From the NCBI RefSeq assembly GCF_025398175.1, contig NZ_CP099734.1, positions 2,418,001-2,482,000 of the forward strand: 64,000 nt of DNA. Direction: 5' to 3'. Source of the stretch: Photobacterium sp. TY1-4 (lineage in GTDB: Bacteria > Pseudomonadota > Gammaproteobacteria > Enterobacterales > Vibrionaceae). Both the position numbers and the translations under genes were made by a program. Below, piece after piece: positions 55,031 to 62,990 of the stretch (the stretch's first letter is position 1; every line of letters begins with the position of its first letter). Under the pieces are notes generated by a model that saw only the letters and a list, made by a program, of their open reading frames with translations, had not been told where the DNA came from and searched no databases.

Positions 55031-56041
55031 TTATGCCGCCGGGGCCGGGTCAGCAATCGTGACGTCTTCAATCGCGGCGAACTTGTTCATGTTGCCGACG
55101 GCATACCCTTCCATGCGGATATGGTTGCTCTCGAAGCGCATCCGATCGCTGTTGTTTTCCTGCTTACGCCACTGGGTGCCCGTCTGCGTCAGGATCTGCA
55201 GGTTCTTCAGGTTAGTGACCCAAATTGACTTTTTCGGGAAGAATGGCGGTTTATAGGCTTGTTTCCCGGCAATGGTTTTTGCCAGTGCCTGTGCCGCTTT
55301 GTGCTCGGTTGGCGTTTGCGCAGCTTCCAGCAGTCGGTGCTGCTCGGCGGCCACCAATTCTGAACCCACAATCACAACCAGATCAGGGTCTTCCTGGTGC
55401 TCCGGCGCAATCGTGGTGTTGATCAGGTCTTGCACCAGAGAATCAAGGTTTTTGAACGAATCGGCAGTAGCACCGGTCGGGTCAAGCGTGGCGGCAGGCA
55501 GTACCTGTTCGGCTTGCTTTTCTTTCACGATAGTCAGCCAGCCTTTGTTCACGTCCTGCCCCAGCGGGTTAGCGACAGGGTTTGTCACGGCGGCTGCCGA
55601 TGTACCGTTGAAGCCAACCCGGATCATGTCCAGCGCGAAGCGACGGGCAATGGCATTTTGCATCAGTTTGAGCCATTCGCCTTTCTGACCGGAGTTTGCC
55701 CACTGGGTCATGGTTTCCCACTGGATGTGCGCACCAGAATCGGTTTTGGTCAGCTCGTAGGTGTTACCACTCTGGCCTACTTCAACACTGAAACGGCCAT
55801 CTGCTGATCGGCCCGTTGACAGGCCATCGTTACCAACATCAACCACCTGGCCTTTAATTTGTTGTACCGGCAACAGTGAAATCATCCCCAGGAAGGCATG
55901 AGACTGCATGATTGCCTGGCGCAGCTTGGTTTCCATTGGTGCAGTGATGTTAAACATCTTTTCACCGGTTGGTGCGCCAGCAGCGGTTAATGTCGCGGCA
56001 GTGAATTCCTGGAGGTATCCCGTTGAAATAGCGTTAAGCAT
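55031..56041 (-). CDS. Major capsid protein N
   Basis: 336 residues, GpN family with an HK97-like fold (FNITAPMETKLRQAIMQSHAFLGMISLLPVQQ near the N terminus; RRLTK-type region near AQALAKTIAG). Adjacent to the scaffold, overlapping by one base (56041). Confidence 0.9.
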   Translation of the reverse strand: MLNAISTGYLQEFTAATLTAAGAPTGEKMFNITAPMETKLRQAIMQSHAFLGMISLLPVQQIKGQVVDVGNDGLSTGRSADGRFSVEVGQSGNTYELTKTDSGAHIQWETMTQWANSGQKGEWLKLMQNAIARRFALDMIRVGFNGTSAAAVTNPVANPLGQDVNKGWLTIVKEKQAEQVLPAATLDPTGATADSFKNLDSLVQDLINTTIAPEHQEDPDLVVIVGSELVAAEQHRLLEAAQTPTEHKAAQALAKTIAGKQAYKPPFFPKKSIWVTNLKNLQILTQTGTQWRKQENNSDRMRFESNHIRMEGYAVGNMNKFAAIEDVTIADPAPAA

Positions 56042-56934
56042 TAAAACACCTCCATTGTGTCGCTGCCTGTGCCTGAGTTATCCGGGGTTTGGCCTGTGGC
56101 TTCCTGCTTCAGCTCGTTGAACTGGGTTTCCAGGCTTCCCAGTTTTTCGGCCAGTGGTTTCAGCTGATCGGCTAATACCTGGCTGAAGTCTTTGGCGCCA
56201 GGATCACCCTGTTCGCCAGCTTCATGTTTACCTTCCGGCTTACCCTCTGTCGTTTCTTCGGTGCCCTGTTCAGAGAAGGTTTGAACCTTCTTCTCAAGGG
56301 CTGCCAGCTGGTCGCTGAACGGTTTTAATTGCTCAGACAGCGCAGCAGTGAGTTGTTCTGGAGTCACATCGGTGTCCTCTGATTCTGGTTCGGTTTGTGT
56401 TTCTGGTGCGGGGTTACCAGATTGGAAATGACTAAAAAGCGTTGTGATGGCTTGCATCAGGGCGTTGGGCTGACATTCAGCGAAGTCCAGCTCTTCAAGC
56501 TGATCGCACTCAATGGCCTTGACCTTGCCGTTCTGCTCTGAAAACTCAAGCCGCGATGTACCTGTAGATGCAGGAGAGTCAGTCACCGCCAGTCCTCTCA
56601 GGTAACAGCGGCCTTCGCCTTTGTAATCCGGGTTAATTTCAATGGAGGTGAAAAGCTTCTGCCCAAGCTTGTTGGCTGCCAGCAGGTATTGATTAGGCTT
56701 AATCTTTGCAAACAAGCGCATTTTCCCGTCCAGCTCTTCAGCCTTAACTGCTTCAACCGTTCCCCAGTTGTCACCAAAACCACCGAATCGAAAATGCTCC
56801 GGCCAGATCATGGCGGTGTACTCCTGGGTTGAATACTGCTCGGCCATTTCCTTAAACCACTGACGCAGTAGTTTGCGGCCATCAACCGTGGCACCTTCAG
56901 TCGCTACAATTTTCCAATCACTGGTTTTGCTCAT
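56041..56934 (-). CDS. Capsid scaffolding protease O
   Basis: 297 residues. N-terminal serine-protease half with candidate triad Asp18, His47 and Ser97 by analogy to P2 gpO; C-terminal half is a charged, coiled-coil-rich scaffold (EQLKPFSDQLAALEKKVQTFSEQ). First gene of the long late operon. Ribosome site AAGG upstream of ATG 56934. Confidence 0.85.
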   Translation of the reverse strand: MSKTSDWKIVATEGATVDGRKLLRQWFKEMAEQYSTQEYTAMIWPEHFRFGGFGDNWGTVEAVKAEELDGKMRLFAKIKPNQYLLAANKLGQKLFTSIEINPDYKGEGRCYLRGLAVTDSPASTGTSRLEFSEQNGKVKAIECDQLEELDFAECQPNALMQAITTLFSHFQSGNPAPETQTEPESEDTDVTPEQLTAALSEQLKPFSDQLAALEKKVQTFSEQGTEETTEGKPEGKHEAGEQGDPGAKDFSQVLADQLKPLAEKLGSLETQFNELKQEATGQTPDNSGTGSDTMEVF

Positions 56935-57032
56935 AAGCCTTACATTTCCGACCCAAAAGTTGTCAGTTACATATCAGTCACCGCAAAGATTACGCCTTTG
57001 AGAGCAGCGAATCATGCACCTGAATTCCTGAA

Positions 57033-57059
57033 AATTCGGATATGCGCCGTATCCGAATT
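57033..57059. promoter_or_regulatory. Palindrome between the divergent O and P late operons
   Basis: Perfect 10-bp arms AATTCGGATA / TATCCGAATT with a 7-bp spacer, in the 177-bp gap between the late promoters. A good candidate for the binding site of the late activator (the Delta-like protein at 60922), though it does not contain the TGT-N12-ACA dyad known for Ogr/Delta. Confidence 0.5.
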
Positions 57060-57111
57060 CATCAGAATTTAAGTGCGTCATTTGAGTTATCCAGGCGCGT
57101 ATGATTGCGGC

Positions 57112-58899
57112 ATGGCATACTCTCCCGAAGTAAGACAAGCCGCGAAAACGCTGTATTTGAAGGCGTGGACGCCGAAGGAAATCGCTGCTGAACTTGGCCT
57201 GACGAATGAGCGCATCGTTTATTACTGGGCCGATAAGTACAGCTGGCGGGATATGTTGCGCGAGTTCACCGTTGATGAAGCGATCGCAACCCGAATTCAA
57301 ACCCTGCTTGATACCCCCGACCCGTCAGCGGGACAGCTGGACATGCTCGACCGGCTGATCAAGCACCACACCAACCTGAAGAAGCTGCGCGCCCAGGAGA
57401 AGACCAAACAGGAAGCCGCAGCGAATTCCGGCGGCAACGACTCACATTCCCAGAAGCATGATCAAGCTGCTGGGAACAGCCGCAGCAATAACAAGAAGCG
57501 GAAAGGGAAAGGCAAGAAAAACGACATCAGCGAGATCACCGCCGACCACTTCAAAGAATGGCACGCCTCGCTGTTCAAGTATCAACTGGTGATGCGTGAG
57601 AACCTCAAGCAGCGGATTCGGAACATTCTGAAATCACGCCAGATTGGGGCCACTTATTATTTCAGTGGCGAAGCCCTGGAAGATGCCATTCTCACCGGCG
57701 ACAACCAAATATTTCTGTCGGCGTCCCGCGCCCAGGCGGAGGTCTTCCGCAGCTACATCATCGCCATCGCGAAAGAGTTTCTGGATATCGAACTCACCGG
57801 GAACCCGATCATCCTTTCCAACGGTGCCGAGTTGCGCTTTCTGTCGACCAACAGCAAAACCGCGCAGAGTTACCACGGCCACGTTTACGTGGATGAGTAC
57901 TTCTGGATCCCCAAGTTCGACGAGCTGAACAAGCTGGCTTCGGCCATGGCAACCCACAAGAAGTGGCGGAAAACCTACTTCAGCACCCCGTCGGCCAAAA
58001 CGCACCAGGCGTATCCGTTCTGGACCGGCGACAGCTGGAAGAAAGGCAAAGAAAGCCGGGAAAAACTCGAGTTTCCGTCGTTCGAGGAATACCGCGACGG
58101 CGGCCGACTCTGCCCGGATCGCCAGTGGCGTTATGTGGTCACCATTGAAGACGCCGCCAACGGTGGCTGTGACCTGTTCGATATTGATGAACTGCGCGAC
58201 GAATACAGCGACGACGACTTCAATAACCTGTTCATGTGTGTGTTTGTGGATGGCTCGCAGTCTGTCTTCAAGTTCAGCCACATGGAACGCTGCATGGTGG
58301 AGACGGCCCACTGGCAGGACTTCAAGCCGGGCACGCCGCGGCCATTCGAAAACCGCGAGGTCTGGCTCGGTTACGACCCATCCCGCACCCGCGACAACGC
58401 CTGTCTGGTTGTGGTTGCTCCGCCCATCGTGGCTCCGGAAAAATTCCGGATACTGGAGAAACACTACTGGCGCGGGCTCAACTTTCAGTACCAGGCCGAA
58501 CAGATCAACAAGGTGTTCGAACGCTACAACGTGACTTACATCGGCATTGACGTCACCGGGGTTGGTGCCGGTGTTTGGGATTTGATTAGCGCAGCGCACC
58601 CACGGGAAGCGGTCGCCATCCACTACAACCCGGAGAGTAAAACCCGGATGGTGCTGAAAATGGTCGACGTGGTTGAAGCCAACCGGCTGCAATACGACGC
58701 CGAACACAAGGACATTTCCATGGCATTCATGGCTATTAAGCGCGTGACCACCAAAAGCGGCAACGCCATCACCTACAAAGCCGAACGCAGTGAACTGACC
58801 GGACACGCCGACTCATTCTGGGCCACGGCTCATGCGGTTATCAACGAACCGCTCAACCACACCAAACAACGCAAATCGACATGGGCGACAGCAGCATGA
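57112..58899 (+). CDS. Terminase large subunit P
   Basis: 595 residues from ATG 57112 ([30 protein letters not shown]), a helix-turn-helix-like start; the frame is open to 57073. ATPase: [15 protein letters not shown] (Walker A variant usual for gpP), HVYVDEYFW (Walker B), then [16 protein letters not shown] at the nuclease domain. Packages DNA into the head with gpM. Overlaps gpQ by ATGA. Confidence 0.9.
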   Translation: MAYSPEVRQAAKTLYLKAWTPKEIAAELGLTNERIVYYWADKYSWRDMLREFTVDEAIATRIQTLLDTPDPSAGQLDMLDRLIKHHTNLKKLRAQEKTKQEAAANSGGNDSHSQKHDQAAGNSRSNNKKRKGKGKKNDISEITADHFKEWHASLFKYQLVMRENLKQRIRNILKSRQIGATYYFSGEALEDAILTGDNQIFLSASRAQAEVFRSYIIAIAKEFLDIELTGNPIILSNGAELRFLSTNSKTAQSYHGHVYVDEYFWIPKFDELNKLASAMATHKKWRKTYFSTPSAKTHQAYPFWTGDSWKKGKESREKLEFPSFEEYRDGGRLCPDRQWRYVVTIEDAANGGCDLFDIDELRDEYSDDDFNNLFMCVFVDGSQSVFKFSHMERCMVETAHWQDFKPGTPRPFENREVWLGYDPSRTRDNACLVVVAPPIVAPEKFRILEKHYWRGLNFQYQAEQINKVFERYNVTYIGIDVTGVGAGVWDLISAAHPREAVAIHYNPESKTRMVLKMVDVVEANRLQYDAEHKDISMAFMAIKRVTTKSGNAITYKAERSELTGHADSFWATAHAVINEPLNHTKQRKSTWATAA

Positions 58900-59954
58900 C
58901 AGAAACACAATCCCCGGACCTGAAAGCCGACACTGAAACGAACACGGAAGCTGAGAAGCCGGCGGCATCCTGCTTTAGCTTCGACAACCATGCCGAACCG
59001 GTTGATTCCGGTCGCTGGCTCACCGATTACAATGAGCTGTTCTACAACGACATGGACGACTACTGGGAGCCGCCCATTTCCCCCAACGGCCTGGCGCAAA
59101 TTGCCCGGGCCAATGCGTATCACGGCAGTGCGCTGATCGCCCGTGCCAACTATGTGACCGGGCGCTTTGTCTCTGGCGGCGGGATGCGCAAGCGCCTGGT
59201 GCAAGGCTATTGCCGGGATTACTTCACCTTTGGTCATGCCGCACTACTGAAAATTCGGGATCACTTCCGCCGGGTGGTTCGCCTGGAGCCCATTTCGGCG
59301 ATGTACGTGCGCCGCCGTAAGAACGGCAAGTGGGTGTTCCTGCAGCGGGATAACCAGTTCAAAATTTATAACGAGAACGACATCATCTGGCTGGCCCAGT
59401 ACGACCCGCAGCAGCAAATTTATGGGATCCCGGATTACCTCGGCAGCATTCAGAGCAGCATGTTGAATGAAGATGCCACCCTGTTCCGGCGTCGGTACTA
59501 CAAGAACGGCGCGCACATGGGGTTCATCTTCTACGCCACCGACCCGAACCTGAGCCCGGAAGATGAAGACATGATGAAGAAAACCATCGCCAGCAGCAAA
59601 GGCGTGGGTAACTTCCGCTCAATGTTCGTGAACATCCCGAACGGGGATGAGAAAGGGATTCAACTGATTCCGGTGGGCGACATTGCCACCAAGGACGAGT
59701 TCGAGCGGATCAAAAACATCACCGCCCAGGACATTCTGGTCGGCCACCGGTTTCCCCCCGGAAAAGGCGGCATGGTGCCGCAAGGGGCTGCCAACTTTGG
59801 CGACCCGGAGAAAGTGGGCCGAGAGTATGCGCGGGACGAGATTATCCCGGTGTGCGAGCTGATTATGGATGAAGTGAACAACGACCCGGAAGTGCCTCGG
59901 GGGCTGCATTTGAAGTTTAATGTGGAGTTGGATAAGGCCGAAAAATCCGCATAA
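58896..59954 (+). CDS. Portal protein Q
   Basis: 352 residues from ATG 58896 ([16 protein letters not shown]...), overlapping the terminase stop. GpQ family: [48 protein letters not shown]. Forms the dodecameric DNA channel. Ends at a strong terminator. In P2, cos lies beyond Q, so the phage cos should be to the right. Confidence 0.9.
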   Translation: MTETQSPDLKADTETNTEAEKPAASCFSFDNHAEPVDSGRWLTDYNELFYNDMDDYWEPPISPNGLAQIARANAYHGSALIARANYVTGRFVSGGGMRKRLVQGYCRDYFTFGHAALLKIRDHFRRVVRLEPISAMYVRRRKNGKWVFLQRDNQFKIYNENDIIWLAQYDPQQQIYGIPDYLGSIQSSMLNEDATLFRRRYYKNGAHMGFIFYATDPNLSPEDEDMMKKTIASSKGVGNFRSMFVNIPNGDEKGIQLIPVGDIATKDEFERIKNITAQDILVGHRFPPGKGGMVPQGAANFGDPEKVGREYARDEIIPVCELIMDEVNNDPEVPRGLHLKFNVELDKAEKSA

Positions 59955-59981
59955 AAAAACACCCCATTGTGGGGTGTTTTT
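59955..59981. terminator. Bidirectional terminator after the portal gene
   Basis: ACACCCC / GGGGTGT with a 5-base loop, A-run before and T-run after. Also ends the minus-strand antitoxin transcript. Confidence 0.9.
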
Positions 59982-59996
59982 ATCGTGCAGATTAGG

Positions 59997-60344
59997 TTAG
60001 CCGCAAGCTTGCATCAGTTCTGGCTCACTTCCTGCGGCTTCGGCTTCCTTTCGCGCTTCTTCCGCAGCCATTTCCTTCAGAATCATTTTCATTTCTGAAT
60101 CAGCAAATCGTTTCAGGATTTGCTTAATCAACGGCTGGTAGCCGATTCCTCTAATCTGAGCGATATTTTTCAAGTCATCTAGCAGACCTTTCTGCAAACG
60201 AATTGAAATCATTTGTAACTCTAAGCTGTCATCAACCAGTGATGGCTCGATTGTCACTTTTTCCACAAATTTTTCGTCACGGCCTAACTGACCGCTTTCC
60301 CATGCTTCGATGGTGCTATCGATCTTTTTAGGTTTAGTGCTCAT
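59997..60344 (-). CDS. CopG/BrnA-like antitoxin candidate
   Basis: 115 residues. A ribbon-helix-helix-like segment MISIRLQKGLLDDLKNIAQIRGIGYQPLIKQILKRF follows a charged N terminus. Pairs with the toxin-like gene 79 bp upstream on the same strand (toxin first). GGAG ribosome site before ATG 60344. Would repress its own promoter and neutralise the toxin. Confidence 0.7.
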   Translation of the reverse strand: MSTKPKKIDSTIEAWESGQLGRDEKFVEKVTIEPSLVDDSLELQMISIRLQKGLLDDLKNIAQIRGIGYQPLIKQILKRFADSEMKMILKEMAAEEARKEAEAAGSEPELMQACG

Positions 60345-60423
60345 GCGTTAGTTCTCCATAGCCACCTCTTTTGGGTGACATTATCCACAGTCAGTGGTTT
60401 TGAGTGATGTCTTCTTATTTTTA

Positions 60424-60711
60424 TTATGCGTACTTGTTATAAATCCGAATTTCATCGGCATTGGCTGGGTAAGCTGTACGGATGACAAATTTCCCTTCAT
60501 CTTTGAAGAAGATAAATGCAATTTTCAACTTCTTACCGTAATCAGTCTCAGCCACAAACCAAAGAGTAGGCGGATCACTCTGGTGCTCTTCTCTTTGGTC
60601 TTTCAAAAAATCTTTTTCGCGGTTAGCGAAACACTCTCTGATCTCACTTTCAGTTACATCATGCTTTGTTGCTAACTTTCGTTCCACACTTGGAGAAATG
60701 ACTAGCTTCAT
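60424..60711 (-). CDS. BrnT-like toxin candidate
   Basis: 95 residues (MKLVISPSVERKLATKHDVTESEIRECFANREKDF). Compact beta-rich protein with a C terminus FVIRTAYPANADEIRIYNKY recalling BrnT/RelE-type toxins; homologues are sometimes mislabelled ADP-ribosyl-(dinitrogen reductase) hydrolase. AGGAAGG ribosome site. Toxin before antitoxin is the order of brnTA and higBA. Toxicity not proven. Confidence 0.65.
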   Translation of the reverse strand: MKLVISPSVERKLATKHDVTESEIRECFANREKDFLKDQREEHQSDPPTLWFVAETDYGKKLKIAFIFFKDEGKFVIRTAYPANADEIRIYNKYA

Positions 60712-60786
60712 CCTGCCTTCCTAGCCTAATATTTGTTGTTATTGGTGATTATTTGTTCTTATTTGAGCTTATTGATACTACATGTT

Positions 60787-60810
60787 CAGTATATACAGGT
60801 TGTATATACA
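60787..60810. promoter_or_regulatory. Repeated half-sites in the toxin-antitoxin/Delta intergenic region
   Basis: CAGTATATACAG (60787-60798) followed by the perfect palindrome TGTATATACA (60801-60810): a 13-14 bp spaced repeat of TATATACA. Lies 76 bp from the toxin start, a plausible autoregulation site. It is not a LexA site: CTGT-N8-ACAG spacing fails. Confidence 0.45.
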
Positions 60811-60921
60811 GATTCAAGATCGACCACTTAAAAGATGATCTGAGTCTTAAACCTTTGACACTGTACAAAAACACAGCCCTCAATTACTATTGATCTGGTC
60901 AGTCAACAGGTTAGGTCAGTT

Positions 60922-61377
60922 ATGCGAGTGCTTTGTAAATGCGGGGCTCGCGCTATTATCAGTCGCAGCGACGTTACGGATGATTGCGCGAATTTGTTCT
61001 GCTCATGTTCGGACCCGGAATGCGGTCACACCTTTGTCAGCCCGCTGGGCTATAAACATTCCCTCGTACATTCGAAGCTATTAAATTCAAGTCCAAAAGC
61101 GGCGGCTACGGTTCCTCTTGTGAACGGTAGCCGTGTTTCATGTGGGTGTGGTGAACGGGCGGTGATTACCAAAACGAACCGGCTGTCGAACGACTGCGCC
61201 GATTTATACTACCAGTGCAAGAACCCGGCGTGTGGCCATAAGTTCGTGATGTCGCTGTATTACAGCCATAGCCTGAGCCCTTCATCAAAAACCACCGACG
61301 ACCTGGCCGTTGCGCTGGTTAAGGCGCTATCGCCAAACCAACGCCAGCATCTGGCCCAGCAAATCTCCCTGTTTTAA
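60922..61377 (+). CDS. Double-domain Ogr/Delta-like late transcription activator
   Basis: 151 residues. Two tandem zinc fingers of the Ogr/Delta type: residues ~1-45 (LCKCGARAI ... CSDPECGHTFVS) and ~75-120 (SCGCGERAV ... CKNPACGHKFVM), each ending Cx4CGHxF. P2 Ogr has one such domain; the P4 satellite's Delta has two fused. This one resembles Delta in layout although the phage has its own head and tail genes. It should activate the late operons by contacting RNA polymerase alpha. A hairpin AGGCAGC/GCTGCCT (61399-61417) after the stop may be its terminator. Confidence 0.85.
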   Translation: MRVLCKCGARAIISRSDVTDDCANLFCSCSDPECGHTFVSPLGYKHSLVHSKLLNSSPKAAATVPLVNGSRVSCGCGERAVITKTNRLSNDCADLYYQCKNPACGHKFVMSLYYSHSLSPSSKTTDDLAVALVKALSPNQRQHLAQQISLF

Positions 61378-61543
61378 TTCCTGATTGTTCCGGCTCCGAG
61401 GCAGCGCACTGCTGCCTTTCATGATCGGAGACCAACCCCATCAAGAACATTGAAATCTCGTTGTTTTCGGCGTGGTTACCGCACGTATCCTGCGACGCCG
61501 CACACTGGATAAATGCGCGCACTTTTTGGTGAAACTCTGACAT
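61319..61543 (-). CDS. LexA-controlled small phage protein of unknown function
   Basis: 74 residues from ATG 61543 (MSEFHQKVRAFIQCAASQDTCG) with AGGAGG six bases upstream. A near-consensus LexA box lies 24 bp before the start. The first half is compact; the second (about 38-74) overlaps the terminator and last 58 bases of the Delta-like gene on the other strand, so it may be less constrained. In phage 186, a P2 relative, the LexA-controlled tum gene makes an antirepressor that induces the prophage; a similar switch role is plausible here but unproven. No homologue recognised. Confidence 0.6.
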   Translation of the reverse strand: MSEFHQKVRAFIQCAASQDTCGNHAENNEISMFLMGLVSDHERQQCAASEPEQSGIKTGRFAGPDAGVGLAIAP

Positions 61544-61566
61544 CTTGCCTCCTGACCAGCTGGCGA

Positions 61567-61586
61567 TACTGTATATAAACACAGTA
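61567..61586 (-). promoter_or_regulatory. LexA (SOS) box
   Basis: TACTGTATATAAACACAGTA, a CTGT-N8-ACAG palindrome matching the E. coli consensus at 18 of 20 positions. A -35-like TTGATA lies upstream on the minus strand (61602-61597), so the box covers the promoter of the small gene at 61319-61543. Confidence 0.85.
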
Positions 61587-61780
61587 GTTTTAATCATATC
61601 AACATATTGTTTTTATTACACGTCGCTATGGTGCGTTTTATCACACAAGTTTCTTATTGTTTGGGGCAAACCTACAGGATGCTGCGAGACAGGTATGTGA
61701 TCAGGCTCTTATCGACCTTTGTACTACTCTTAAATGGCATATTTGGTGCAGTAATAAATCATATTTGACGTATAGATTTG

Positions 61781-62140
61781 ATGCCAATGCCTAGAAAACC
61801 TAACAAACCAGACCCTATCGTGTTGTTTTTGGTCACGATTCGGGTGCAGAAAAAGCTGACACAAAGTGCCGTTGCGAACCAGTGCCATGGCATTTCGCTC
61901 AGCACTTTGCGACGAATTGAGCAAGGCAAGACGGATATGACCCTTTCTCAATACCGGGCTTTGTGCCAATTGTACGGGCTGACGTCGCTGGATGTGTCGC
62001 TGGGCGAAATGCGGCACCGGCACACGTCGGCGGGCGATATTGCGGCCACCGCCCGGCTGTTGCCAAAGCGGGTTCGGGAAAGCTTTGTCGATTTGATGGT
62101 GACGGTGGCCGAGGAGTTACAAAGCAGGGATGCCGGTTAA
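61781..62140 (+). CDS. XRE-family helix-turn-helix regulator
   Basis: 119 residues from ATG 61781; the next in-frame ATG at 61787 is equally possible. HTH near residues 25-75 (LVTIRVQKKLTQSAVANQCHGISLSTLRRIEQGKTDMTLSQYRALCQLYGL), then a short helical C terminus. Candidate phage regulator (CI- or Cox-like), next to the LexA-controlled gene. Too short for a self-cleaving repressor. Confidence 0.75.
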   Translation: MPMPRKPNKPDPIVLFLVTIRVQKKLTQSAVANQCHGISLSTLRRIEQGKTDMTLSQYRALCQLYGLTSLDVSLGEMRHRHTSAGDIAATARLLPKRVRESFVDLMVTVAEELQSRDAG

Positions 62141-62153
62141 CCCGGCATCGGCT

Positions 62154-62402
62154 TCAATGGTTGTCAGTCTCTCCCTTAACTTTGATACCAAACACCACCC
62201 AACCGGGCTTCTGCTCATAGTTCGTGACGTAAGTGATTTCGACTTCAAGCTCGCTCCAGGTGTAATTTTCTCCTGTCCACTCCCGAAGCGTTGCCGTATC
62301 ACCGGCATTAAAGTCTCGGTCATTGTTACGAATCTCAAACGTTTTAGTCCCGTCACACACAGGTTCAAAGTACTGCGGAAGAATTTTCAGTTCATGATGC
62401 AT
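62154..62402 (-). CDS. DUF3850 (ASCH/PUA-like) protein
   Basis: 82 residues (MHHELKILPQYFEPVCDGTKTFEIRNNDRDFNAGD). Signature of DUF3850: KxFExRxNDRxFxxGDxxxLREW. ASCH/PUA-like folds bind RNA or modified nucleotides; phage role unknown. First in a group of four minus-strand early genes (reading right to left ends here). Confidence 0.82.
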   Translation of the reverse strand: MHHELKILPQYFEPVCDGTKTFEIRNNDRDFNAGDTATLREWTGENYTWSELEVEITYVTNYEQKPGWVVFGIKVKGETDNH

Positions 62403-62416
62403 CGAATTTTTTCCTT

Positions 62417-62677
62417 CTAATCTACGTCGTCACATTCAACAAACAGTTCGCCGTCTTCCAGCGCTTCCTCGCATACGGCATCAACGAAACGGCCAAAGTG
62501 CGAATCACCAGCGCCGTCGTTCAGCTTGGCGGCAAAATGTGACAGCATGGCCTGACGATCAGTAACGGTTCCGGTTACGTTGGTTGTAACTCCCATTTCA
62601 AAGGCGTTCTCAATATATTCAGCCGGGATTTCAACAATTAGCCGGTCATCTTTTACGGTAGTTTTTAACTGTTCCAT
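62417..62677 (-). CDS. Hypothetical phage protein, acidic
   Basis: 86 residues, acidic C terminus (EDGELFVECDDVD). No family recognised. Co-directional with neighbours at 12-15 bp spacing, so it is real as part of an early operon. Confidence 0.65.
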   Translation of the reverse strand: MEQLKTTVKDDRLIVEIPAEYIENAFEMGVTTNVTGTVTDRQAMLSHFAAKLNDGAGDSHFGRFVDAVCEEALEDGELFVECDDVD

Positions 62678-62689
62678 CGATTATTTCCT

Positions 62690-62980
62690 TCAGTTAGATT
62701 CCATTTCCAGTGTCATCGGGCGATTGTTGCCGTGGTTCTCGATCAGGGTTTCCAGTTGAATCCGGGCCTGCATTCGGCCAATTTCCAGCCCTTTGAAATA
62801 GCCTGCGTCTGCAGGTCGCTGCTTTGCCAGCCTCCGGGCTTCCTTTTCATCGTCCTTCAGCTCAATGCAAAGTGCGCGCAGTTCGGTGATGAGTGCTGGC
62901 ATGGCTGAAACCTCCCCGCGATCCCGATTTTCCCGGCACTGCTCTTTGATGGCCTTCAGGGCCAAACCGTCGAAACACAT
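62690..62980 (-). CDS. Hypothetical phage protein
   Basis: 96 residues from ATG 62980 (MCFDGLALKAIKEQCRENRDRGEV) behind AAGGAGA; the longer frame to 63007 overlaps the methyltransferase. Helical and charged. Function unknown; between the methyltransferase and the acidic protein. Confidence 0.65.
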   Translation of the reverse strand: MCFDGLALKAIKEQCRENRDRGEVSAMPALITELRALCIELKDDEKEARRLAKQRPADAGYFKGLEIGRMQARIQLETLIENHGNNRPMTLEMESN

Positions 62981-62990
62981 GGTGTTCTCC

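Noticed and set aside
57634..58806. 390-codon frame antisense to the large terminase
   Set aside because: Shadow of the GC-rich terminase gene; no start signal or family.
60787..60810. Possible second LexA box before the toxin gene
   Set aside because: The halves are CAGTATATACAG and TGTATATACA; no CTGT-N8-ACAG spacing fits.
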